Under the pieces are notes generated by a model. That model saw only the letters and a list, made by a program, of their open reading frames with translations, was not told the origin of the DNA and made no database searches. Positions 1 to 5,545 of a stretch of 8,697 nt of DNA are shown one piece after another. The DNA comes from Promethearchaeota archaeon (GTDB lineage Archaea; Asgardarchaeota; Lokiarchaeia; Sigynarchaeales; SOKP01): positions 1 through 8,697 of the forward strand of contig JAUXAJ010000224.1 in NCBI GenBank assembly GCA_030620005.1, read 5' to 3'. How positions within the stretch are numbered: the stretch's first letter is position 1; every line of letters starts with the position of its first letter. The position numbers were made by a program, and so were the translations under genes.

Positions 1-129
1 AAAACGCGCGAATTTTTCGTTACCTTTCATTTTAATTGTGCTATTAAAACGGGAAAAGAAGGTCTGTTTCTTGAAATAATTAATAATTTTAATTTTAATT
101 TTATTTATGATGTGGAAAAGACAAAATGA
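1..129 (+). CDS. 3' end of an unidentified upstream gene (partial)
   Basis: Frame 1 is open from the first base of the window for 42 codons and ends at a TGA at 127-129. That stop is fused to the ATG of the next gene (ATGA at 126-129), the same coupling seen at the next gene boundary and at the RT-RadA boundary. The open frame in such AT-rich DNA, together with the ATGA junction, makes it likely to be the true C-terminus of a gene starting outside the window. The visible residues are rich in Phe, Asn and Lys and end in YDVEKTK. No domain can be recognised from this fragment. It would be the first visible gene of the operon that continues to about 5193. Confidence 0.6.
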   Translation, partial: KTREFFVTFHFNCAIKTGKEGLFLEIINNFNFNFIYDVEKTK

Positions 130-341
130 GCGAAAAAAATGATATAAAGTATCCCCGTTGTGGGAGTGTAAGGATTATTGAATACGATAAATCTTTTGAT
201 TGCGTTGATTGTCGTTTAGAATTTAGCAAATCTTCACTTGAGCAATTCGACGAAGAGAACATTCTATCATTCGATGAGTCAAAAAAGATTCACGAAAGTC
301 TTGAAGATGTGAAAAAGCCAAGTAAAAGAAAAAAAGAATGA
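126..341 (+). CDS. small TFB/TFIIB-type zinc-ribbon protein missing its first cysteine
   Basis: A 71-residue acidic protein. Residues 9-31 read as a zinc ribbon of the TFIIB/TFB N-terminal type: a PRCGS knuckle followed by CVDC about 14 residues later. The first metal ligand is absent. The canonical CPxCG has become YPRCG, with Tyr9 (codon TAT at 150-152, one base away from the Cys codon TGT), leaving Cys12, Cys26 and Cys29. The rest is an acidic helix-prone tail ending in a basic KKPSKRKKE. No cyclin-like TFB core follows, so this is not a full transcription factor. It could be a small protein that contacts RNA polymerase or DNA. It is coupled by ATGA overlaps to both neighbours, the upstream fragment and RPA. 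The fold assignment is by motif only, and the function is not known. Confidence 0.7.
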   Translation: MSEKNDIKYPRCGSVRIIEYDKSFDCVDCRLEFSKSSLEQFDEENILSFDESKKIHESLEDVKKPSKRKKE

Positions 342-1210
342 GGAAAATGAAGACAGAAGCATATATCAATAAGATTTTGAAAGAAACTAACTTAGAAAGA
401 GAGCAAATTCAAGAGATGGTAGAGAAAAAGAGGGAAGAATTAAAAGGCCTTATTTCAGAAGAAGGCGCGTTATTCGTTTTAGCAAAAGAGTTGAATGTTA
501 ATCTCAATGATAGATTAATAGAATTAGAAATAAATATTTCTGAACTAAATCCAAGCACGAAAAATGTTACTTTAATCGGAAGAGTTAAAGACATTTACAA
601 AGGTCGTAATTATAACAAGAAAGAAGGAGGCACGGGGTATGTTGCCTCCTTTTTTTTGCAGGATAATACGGGAAATGTTAGAGTCGTGGTATGGGACGAC
701 AATTTAAGATTATTTTTCGAACCAGAATTTGGCATGAATTGTCTGGTTAAAATTATTAATGGTCATCCAAAAATGGGGAAATTTGGAGATATTGAAATTC
801 ATGTTGGAAGGTTTGGCAAAATAATTGTATCTCCTGAGGATGTCGATCACGAGAAATATCTTAAAATCACGGATGATGTAATTCTAATTAAAGATATTAA
901 AGAATCGCATCAAGCCATTACTGTAGAAGGTAAGATAATTGAAAAATCTCGAATCAACGAATTTACCAAAGAAGGCGGAGAAAAAGGAAAAGTAAGCTCT
1001 TTGCGTTTAATTGACGCAACTGGAACGATTATAGTAATTTTTTGGGGTAATGACGTAGAAAAATTAAAAGGGGTTGAGGTTAGCGATGTTGTGACAATCA
1101 CGAAATTGTATCCGAGGAAAAGTAATCTTGTTCCAACCGTGATTGAACTAAATGCGGGAATAAGTTCAATTCTTACAAAACAATCAAAAAAAATAAAGAT
1201 TCCTATATAA
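338..1210 (+). CDS. rpa: archaeal replication protein A (two-OB-fold ssDNA-binding protein)
   Basis: A 290-residue protein that probably coats single-stranded DNA during replication, repair or recombination. An N-terminal helical segment (about residues 7-55, containing EELKGLISEEGALFVLAKEL) matches the conserved leader of archaeal RPA proteins. OB fold 1 spans about 75-165, with alternating strands and the FFLQDNTGNVRVVVWDD core. OB fold 2 spans about 193-280, with SLRLIDATGTIIVIFWGND. The repeated aliphatic-D-x-TG-x-aliphatic-x-W pattern is typical of RPA70-like OB folds. No C-terminal zinc finger is present. The ATG at 338 overlaps the previous stop (ATGA); an in-frame ATG at 347 is an alternative start. 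Being in one operon with RadA suggests that RPA loads or protects the ssDNA used by the recombinase, or the cDNA made by the RT. The gene contains a strong terminator-like hairpin at 618-657. Confidence 0.9.
   Translation: MRKMKTEAYINKILKETNLEREQIQEMVEKKREELKGLISEEGALFVLAKELNVNLNDRLIELEINISELNPSTKNVTLIGRVKDIYKGRNYNKKEGGTGYVASFFLQDNTGNVRVVVWDDNLRLFFEPEFGMNCLVKIINGHPKMGKFGDIEIHVGRFGKIIVSPEDVDHEKYLKITDDVILIKDIKESHQAITVEGKIIEKSRINEFTKEGGEKGKVSSLRLIDATGTIIVIFWGNDVEKLKGVEVSDVVTITKLYPRKSNLVPTVIELNAGISSILTKQSKKIKIPI
618..657 (+). terminator. terminator-like hairpin with U8 tract inside the RPA gene
   Basis: AAGGAGGCA at 624-632 is perfectly complementary to TGCCTCCTT at 643-651, with a 10-nt loop. 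The pairing can extend outward through A/G-T pairs towards 618/657. The 3' arm runs directly into a run of eight T (650-657). This has the form of an intrinsic terminator or attenuator, but it lies inside the first OB fold. Archaeal RNA polymerase terminates mainly on T-rich tracts, so premature termination or attenuation is possible. Whether it acts is inference; the inverted repeat itself is read directly. Confidence 0.45.
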
Positions 1211-1261
1211 CAGATTCAAGGTTAGAAAGTACTGATTTAGAAATAAAATCGAATTGAAAAA

Positions 1262-1669
1262 ATGATAAGAAGTGACCGAATAAAAATGGGTGTAAATGAC
1301 GCGGATTTATCCGAAGCAAATTTAGAGATGTTAAGTCCAAATAAAGGAAAAATGATTCAGGTATTTAAAAAGAATGGAAAAAAGGACTGCAGGATTCAGT
1401 TTAGAATTGAAAGAAAAGAAAAAGCAAGATGGATAGATTTTATCGAAAACAACGATTTCTTTAAGGATCTGACGGATTTAATTGTAAAATCCGTTGGATA
1501 CACCATGAACAGGGGACATGATAGAGAGGATTTGTTGAACATGGAGAACTTATTTCTTTCAAATATTTTAGCCATGGTTGGGGATCTAGACCGATTAAAA
1601 GAGGTACATGAGGAAATCTTTAATTCATCCTGGAAATTTAGATGTGAGGGTTGTTATAATGTTAAATAA
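1262..1669 (+). CDS. ribbon-helix-helix-like small protein upstream of the RT
   Basis: A 135-residue protein. Residues 43-84 look like a ribbon-helix-helix DNA-binding unit: a strand CRIQFRI, helix RKEKARWIDFIENN, a turn, and helix DLTDLIVKSVGYTMN. Similar 'xRIxFRIxxxEKxxW...LSDLIRxxV' proteins are common in archaeal viruses and plasmids, often beside integrases. The first 40 residues are polar and probably flexible. The C-terminus is helical (92-120) and ends in a CEGC pair at 128-131. The gene starts 51 bp after RPA with no clear Shine-Dalgarno; ATG 1286 is an in-frame alternative. Its last 11 bases overlap the RT start, so the two are probably translationally coupled. It could be an operon repressor or an RT partner. 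The family assignment rests on pattern only. Confidence 0.65.
   Translation: MIRSDRIKMGVNDADLSEANLEMLSPNKGKMIQVFKKNGKKDCRIQFRIERKEKARWIDFIENNDFFKDLTDLIVKSVGYTMNRGHDREDLLNMENLFLSNILAMVGDLDRLKEVHEEIFNSSWKFRCEGCYNVK
1645..1650 (+). promoter_or_regulatory. Shine-Dalgarno site setting the RT start
   Basis: GAGGG at about 1646-1650 lies 8-9 nt before the ATG at 1659. No comparable site precedes the more upstream in-frame ATG at 1608, so 1659 is the preferred RT start. This gives an 11-bp overlap with the preceding gene, in line with the compact layout of the operon. Confidence 0.6.
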
Positions 1670-3122
1670 AAAGGAAAGATCAAACTATTTGTGTAGATAC
1701 GGGTTTTCTTACGCTAATCGTGTTATCAAAAAATATCACGATTACATGAATAGCGATGTTACGGACGCGATTCTTTTAAAAACGAACGAATTAGCCGTCT
1801 TGCGCGATCCTGTTGAGTTAGCTCAATTTTTAGATATAGAGCTGAGTCTTTTAATAAAACTAGCAAGCATCAAGAAAAAAATCACGTTTGAAGAATCACG
1901 ATATAGAAATTGCAAGATAGAGAAGAAATCAGGAGGGTACAGAAGAATTAGGAAGCCAAAAAAAGAAATGATGAATATTCAAAAAAAGATTCACGAATTT
2001 ATTTTATTAAACATTGAACCGAACGCTTGTGCCACGGGTTTTCGATTGAACTCTTCGATAATTGTCAACGCAAGATGGCATTTATACACGAATATAAAAT
2101 ACGTATTAGACTTAAAGGATTTTTTTAACGGCATAAATTTCGACAAAATCTTAAATGCCTTCCTTGATCTTGGCTATTCGGGTGCGATTTCGTTCTTGCT
2201 AGCAATTCTATGTGCGTATATTCCAAGAAAGCTTTTACGAAAGAGATATTTAGTCTTAGGGAAGAGCTTCGGATTTCTTCCGCAGGGTGCACCAACCTCG
2301 CCTGCCATTTCGAACCTTGTTTGCAAGGAATTTGACGAAAATTTAAACAAAATAGCCGGAAGATTTGATTTTAAATATACAAGATATGGAGACGACCTTG
2401 GATTTTCGTCAAGAACGCGCTTTAGAGTTCCGTGGAATCTTAGAAACAAAATTATTAGGTGCATTCACAAGTATGGATTCTTGGTAAATTTTAAAAAAGA
2501 AAGATGGGGTAGACGAATTGAGCTTACAGGAATCGTCATTCATCCGTTTTGTCTATCCATAAATAGGGATTGGATCCATAGAATGCGTGCTGCATTGCAT
2601 AAATTGTCCTTCATGGACGAGGACGATGTTAAGACCTTAAGTCTATTTGTAAACGTGCAAGGGCGAGTAGCCCATGCGTTTGCAGTTAATAAAAATAAGT
2701 ATCGCAAGTTTTACGATAAATTCATTTCATTAAAAAACGGGAAGTTTAAAAACATTTTTGAAAAAATAGAATTAGAAAATGAGTATGTACCTGGAAATCC
2801 TTTTGGATTTAGAGGCGAACCGCCTCCTTTGGAAATTCATTCTCGTCTAGCATTGGAACAAAGCACACCGTCGCAATCAACGACATCGAACGAACATCAT
2901 TTTAAAGACTTAGGCGCAGAGAACAGGGAGACAGATATAATTAATCAAAGACAGCACGAGAATACTATAGTTGAAATAATAAAATCGCAGGGAAAATATT
3001 CGTTTTTCTCTTTTTTTTTTAATTATTTAAAATTTAATAAAAAAAAATTAAAGGAAAAAACCACGATAAATACAACCAAGTTCAAGAAAAAAAAACTTTT
3101 AATGGAGATGTGTAAAAAATGA
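1659..3122 (+). CDS. retron-type reverse transcriptase
   Basis: An RNA-dependent DNA polymerase of the retron type, 487 residues from the preferred ATG at 1659. A longer frame from 1608 adds 17 residues but lacks a ribosome-binding site. Motifs in order: RIRKP (96-100, RT1 region); NARWH (137-141, the retron NAxxH box); motif A LDLKDFF with catalytic Asp151; motif B LPQGAPTSPAISN (207-219); motif C YGDD (243-246), with Gly where retron RTs usually have Ala; and LTG (289-291), the VTG-box variant. A thumb-like RMRAALHKL and VQGRVAHAFAVNKNKY follow. The catalytic residues are intact. After about residue 370 comes a tail of roughly 115 residues, first Pro/Gly-rich, then polar, then very Lys-rich, absent from typical retron RTs of about 300-400 residues. 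There are no maturase, integrase or Cas1 domains, so this is not a group II intron or CRISPR RT. The stop overlaps the RadA start (ATGA). Confidence 0.92.
   Translation: MLNKKERSNYLCRYGFSYANRVIKKYHDYMNSDVTDAILLKTNELAVLRDPVELAQFLDIELSLLIKLASIKKKITFEESRYRNCKIEKKSGGYRRIRKPKKEMMNIQKKIHEFILLNIEPNACATGFRLNSSIIVNARWHLYTNIKYVLDLKDFFNGINFDKILNAFLDLGYSGAISFLLAILCAYIPRKLLRKRYLVLGKSFGFLPQGAPTSPAISNLVCKEFDENLNKIAGRFDFKYTRYGDDLGFSSRTRFRVPWNLRNKIIRCIHKYGFLVNFKKERWGRRIELTGIVIHPFCLSINRDWIHRMRAALHKLSFMDEDDVKTLSLFVNVQGRVAHAFAVNKNKYRKFYDKFISLKNGKFKNIFEKIELENEYVPGNPFGFRGEPPPLEIHSRLALEQSTPSQSTTSNEHHFKDLGAENRETDIINQRQHENTIVEIIKSQGKYSFFSFFFNYLKFNKKKLKEKTTINTTKFKKKKLLMEMCKK
2793..2826 (+). repeat. two adjacent perfect hairpins at the RT core/tail junction
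   Basis: AAATCC (2795-2800), loop TTTT, GGATTT (2805-2810) is followed after one base by GAGGCG (2812-2817), loop AAC, CGCCTC (2821-2826). The second stem is almost pure G/C in AT-rich surroundings. Both sit where the conserved RT fold ends, in codons for PGNPFGFRGEPPP. They could be an RNA structure in the mRNA, or chance plus Gly/Pro codon use. Confidence 0.45.
3011..3047 (+). repeat. T10 ... A9 complementary homopolymer tracts in the RT tail
   Basis: Ten T (3011-3020) are separated by an A/T-only spacer from nine A (3039-3047). TTATT/AATAA within the spacer can also pair, so an all-A/U hairpin is possible. The T10 run is a plausible archaeal termination or slippage site. One extra U would place TAA directly after the run, and one fewer would give a stop four codons later. 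Confidence 0.4.
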
Positions 3123-4144
3123 GTTCTAAGGCGCTTATAATGAAAGTATTTAGATCGTTGCCTTTTGTAAGGAAAAAAGAAAAATTGCAACCTAAAGGCT
3201 TGAAAGTATTAATACCTTTTCTTAAGAAAGACGAAATAAGACGGTTAAAGAATGCTGATCTGAACGATCCATATTTAATAGCTAAAATGTCGTCACATGA
3301 AATTTCGAAATTGACAGGTATAAATAAAAATAGAGTGATACTTCTCTATCGAATATTATTAAATAATTTAGGATACGGATTCAGGAGTGGTGACGAAGGA
3401 ACGAAGGACGGTAAACACGAGACTGAATTCATAACAACGGGTTCAAAGAACCTAGATAAGCTTTTAGGCGGAGGAGTTCCGACTGGAATGATTACAGAAT
3501 TCTTTGGAGAATTTCGCACGGGTAAAACTCAGATAATGCATCAATTATCCGTGAATGTACAATTGCCGAGGAGGTTGGGGGGACTTGAAGGGCGTCCCAT
3601 TTATATTGATACAGAAAATAATTTTCGACCCAAAAGAATAAAACAAATGGCGAAGGCTTTAGGTACAAGAGTCTTAGAACCAAAGAAAGCATTACATGAG
3701 ATCATTATAGGTGGTGCATATAATTCAGATCATCAAAAGTTTTTAACCATGGATATCGACGATATCATAAAAAAAAAAGGAGATGTCAAGCTTATTATTG
3801 TCGATTCCTTAATGGAGCATTTTAGATACGAATACATTAAAAAAAGCACGTTGAACAAAAGGCAAGAGGAAATAAAAGACCATTTACTACTTTTGAAGAG
3901 ACTCAACCGTTACTATCCTGATATAGCAATCGTGATCACAAATCAAGTAACAACTGCTATAAGAAGCAAAAACGAAGGCAGGCAAATAGCTGCTGGAGGA
4001 ACTATCGTTGCTCACACACCACATACTATAATATCCTTAAAAAAGGGGAGGGGTATAGTCAGGATTGCTAGAGTTGTTAACTCGTCTTATTTACCGGAAA
4101 AAGAAGATGAATTTGTAATTATTAAAGAAGGCATTCGAGATTAA
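3119..4144 (+). CDS. radA: RadA/Rad51-family recombinase, divergent paralogue
   Basis: A 341-residue ATP-dependent strand-exchange recombinase, the usual length for archaeal RadA. About residues 35-80 form the N-terminal helix-hairpin-helix DNA-binding domain. The ATPase core has Walker A GEFRTGKT (130-137), YIDTENNFRP with the presumed catalytic Glu166, Walker B LIIVDS (225-230), FRYEYI...RQEEI, and NQVTTAI (275-281). The L2/C-terminal block AAGGTIVAHTPHTII is followed by LPEKEDEFVIIKEGI. The catalytic residues are present, so it is probably active. Differences from housekeeping RadA are FRSG (88-91) where the FxxA polymerisation motif is expected, NSSYLPE in place of DSPxLPE, and a basic N-terminal extension. 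The start overlaps the RT stop (ATGA), with GGAGATG at 3104-3110 as a possible ribosome-binding site. The divergence and context suggest an element-borne paralogue acting with RPA and the RT. Confidence 0.92.
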   Translation: MSSKALIMKVFRSLPFVRKKEKLQPKGLKVLIPFLKKDEIRRLKNADLNDPYLIAKMSSHEISKLTGINKNRVILLYRILLNNLGYGFRSGDEGTKDGKHETEFITTGSKNLDKLLGGGVPTGMITEFFGEFRTGKTQIMHQLSVNVQLPRRLGGLEGRPIYIDTENNFRPKRIKQMAKALGTRVLEPKKALHEIIIGGAYNSDHQKFLTMDIDDIIKKKGDVKLIIVDSLMEHFRYEYIKKSTLNKRQEEIKDHLLLLKRLNRYYPDIAIVITNQVTTAIRSKNEGRQIAAGGTIVAHTPHTIISLKKGRGIVRIARVVNSSYLPEKEDEFVIIKEGIRD

Positions 4145-4161
4145 TTAAAAAGAAAAAGAGC

Positions 4162-4677
4162 GTGAATGATGTGAATTGGTTTACTGCTGATTATCATTTA
4201 TCTCACGAAAACATTATTAAATATTGCAATCGCCCATTCAAGGATATTGAGCAAATGAACGACGTAATACTGAAGAATTTAAAAGAAAAAATCAAGTCAA
4301 AAGACACGTTGTATTATCTTGGCGATTTAACCTTTAAAAAAAATGTTGCTCAAGAATTTTTTAAAAGTCTTAGACACGTTGAAATTCATTATATCATCGG
4401 AAACCACGATAGCAAGAGTATCATTAGATTAGCCAATCAATATTGCAGGAGTGTATCTGATTTGTGTTGCATTAAAATTAACGAGCAATCAATTTTTTTA
4501 AGTCATTATTGCATGACTCTCTGCAATGATGATAATTCTCTTTATTCTTGGTTTCTCCACGGACATTCTCACGGACGACTTAAGCTAAATGGTCGAAATT
4601 ACGATGTAGGTGTCGATAATAACAATTTTTTCCCCGTCTCTTTTGATGAGCTTGCAAAAATAATGAAACTAAAATAA
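4162..4677 (+). CDS. calcineurin-like metallophosphoesterase
   Basis: A 171-residue single-domain phosphoesterase that hydrolyses phosphomono- or phosphodiester bonds using two metal ions. All family motifs are present in order: D10-x-H12 (TADYHLSH), GD (54-55), GNHD (80-83), SH (114-115) and GHSH (134-137). DVGVDNN near 148-154 is typical of small phage and prokaryotic members. No nuclease capping domain like that of Mre11 is present. The substrate cannot be told from the sequence; nucleic-acid ends, 2',3'-cyclic phosphates or nucleotides are all possible. It starts with GTG 17 bp after RadA; a second GTG at 4171 (immediately before Asn5-Trp6) would also keep the first motif. Its place after RPA, the RT and RadA suggests a role in processing nucleic-acid termini, which is inference. 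Confidence 0.88.
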   Translation: MNDVNWFTADYHLSHENIIKYCNRPFKDIEQMNDVILKNLKEKIKSKDTLYYLGDLTFKKNVAQEFFKSLRHVEIHYIIGNHDSKSIIRLANQYCRSVSDLCCIKINEQSIFLSHYCMTLCNDDNSLYSWFLHGHSHGRLKLNGRNYDVGVDNNNFFPVSFDELAKIMKLK

Positions 4678-4698
4678 AATAAGACTAAGATATGAATC

Positions 4699-5193
4699 AT
4701 GAATCACGCTGACATTATAATTGAATACATTAAAGAACTAAAGAAACGTTCAAGATATTTTAAGCACCCATCAATTATAAAAGAGATTATAAAAAATTGT
4801 TATAAAATTAACAGTAAGAATGGAAATTACGAATTCATTAGAAATGAATTAATAATTAAGGCACGAGACATTCCCACTAATCTTAAAAAAAAGGGTTATA
4901 TTAAAAAATATAACACTTGTTCATGGGAAATTCTGAATGGCGATTATAAATTAAACGTGTTCGGTCTTTCAAGACAAAAAATAAAAATATTCTCTTTTTT
5001 GAAAGATAAGTCATTCACATCCAAAGAATTAAGCAATTGCACTAAAATTTCTACAAGAACAATAAAAATAAATGTTGACCAAATCAACGAAAAAATCCCA
5101 GATTTTATCTTTATTACAAGAGAAAAAAATAAACTTAACAAGTATTCAATGAATAAAGAATTATTCGAAAAATATCTTGATGTCTTAAATTAG
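4699..5193 (+). CDS. winged-helix-like DNA-binding protein, function unknown
   Basis: A 164-residue, very Lys/Asn/Ile-rich protein. Residues about 92-150 resemble a helix-turn-helix or winged helix: QKIKIFSFLKDKSFTSKELS, then STRTIKINVDQINEKI as a recognition helix, then a FIFITREKNKLNKYSM wing-like hairpin. The N-terminal 80 residues (helices up to KARDIPTNLKKKGYIKKY) could be a second winged-helix-like unit with a hairpin near 64-78. There is no enzyme motif or membrane segment. It lies 21 bp after the phosphoesterase and is the last plus-strand gene before the convergent Roadblock gene. An ATG at 4692 is out of frame; no strong ribosome-binding site is visible. It may regulate the operon or bind element DNA. 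I do not recognise the family. Confidence 0.6.
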   Translation: MNHADIIIEYIKELKKRSRYFKHPSIIKEIIKNCYKINSKNGNYEFIRNELIIKARDIPTNLKKKGYIKKYNTCSWEILNGDYKLNVFGLSRQKIKIFSFLKDKSFTSKELSNCTKISTRTIKINVDQINEKIPDFIFITREKNKLNKYSMNKELFEKYLDVLN

Positions 5194-5205
5194 TCAATTT
5201 ATTTG

Positions 5206-5227
5206 TCTTCGATTAGAAAATCAAAGA
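5206..5227. terminator. weak hairpin between convergent genes
   Basis: TCTT-c-GATT (5206-5214), loop AGAA, AATC-a-AAGA (5219-5227) forms a stem of two 4-bp arms with one internal mismatch. It lies in the 43-bp gap between the convergent ends of the winged-helix and Roadblock genes, and T-rich stretches flank it. This makes it a plausible but weak bidirectional terminator. Confidence 0.3.
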
Positions 5228-5236
5228 AATATAGAA

Positions 5237-5545
5237 TTATTTTAACGAGACATTCATGACCAAATCCTTAAAAAACCTCTCGATATCAAATTTATTTGGA
5301 GCTGATCTTTCGAAGGCTGCGTTCACGAAACTATTAATATTTCTGGAAAATGTCTGAAGTATCTTTTTAAGATCCCTTAATTTTATCTTTTCTTTTCCAA
5401 TTTCAAGACTCATGATCCCTTTTTCCTCGTGTAATTTTTTAATGAATTGAAAAGTGTCTCCGCACGTGATTACCATGTCTTTTGCGCTCATTTTTTTTAA
5501 AAGTTGCGCGCATTCTTCAGCCATATGAAACAAAGAAATACTCAT
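5237..5545 (-). CDS. C-terminal part of a split two-Roadblock protein
   Basis: A 102-residue frame beginning at an ATG that overlaps the stop of the upstream frame (ATGA at 5542-5545). The Roadblock/LC7 fold begins before this ATG. The same frame is open back to 5650 and there encodes VPDLKNAFVSVDGG followed by FIISKIGLSTNSKSLENASA, the first half of a Roadblock domain (strand, DGG turn, strand, helix). From the ATG the domain continues with MSISLFHMAEECAQLLKKM and a MVITCGDTFQFIKKL strand pair, then a helical C-terminus. As annotated here the protein would lack its first strands. It is most likely the 3' part of one gene with the upstream frame, broken by a one-base deletion. Roadblock proteins bind small GTPases of the MglA/Rab-like type or act as scaffolds. 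A separately translated short protein is possible. Confidence 0.6.
   Translation of the reverse strand: MSISLFHMAEECAQLLKKMSAKDMVITCGDTFQFIKKLHEEKGIMSLEIGKEKIKLRDLKKILQTFSRNINSFVNAAFERSAPNKFDIERFFKDLVMNVSLK

Noticed and set aside
1608..1658. Upstream ATG extending the RT by 17 residues
   Set aside because: No ribosome-binding site precedes 1608, whereas GAGGG sits 8-9 nt before 1659, and the extra residues are the RHH gene read in another frame.
2174..2464. Minus-strand open frame of 96 codons
   Set aside because: It lies wholly opposite the conserved RT motifs (A-C region) and has no recognisable family; it is a shadow of the RT gene.
1659..3122. Group II intron, diversity-generating retroelement or CRISPR-associated RT
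   Set aside because: There is no maturase or endonuclease domain, no intron RNA boundary, no template/variable repeat pair, and no Cas1 or CRISPR array in the window; NAxxH and LTG favour the retron type.
3752..3766. Perfect 15-bp palindrome GATATCG-A-CGATATC in radA followed by an A-run
   Set aside because: It encodes the MDIDDI stretch of the recombinase core, and repeated Asp/Ile codons explain it; no sign of a separate function.
4162..4677. Mre11-type nuclease partner for the zinc-hook ParB
   Set aside because: The phosphoesterase motifs fit, but the protein is only 171 residues, lacks the Mre11 DNA-binding/capping regions, and belongs to the other transcription unit.
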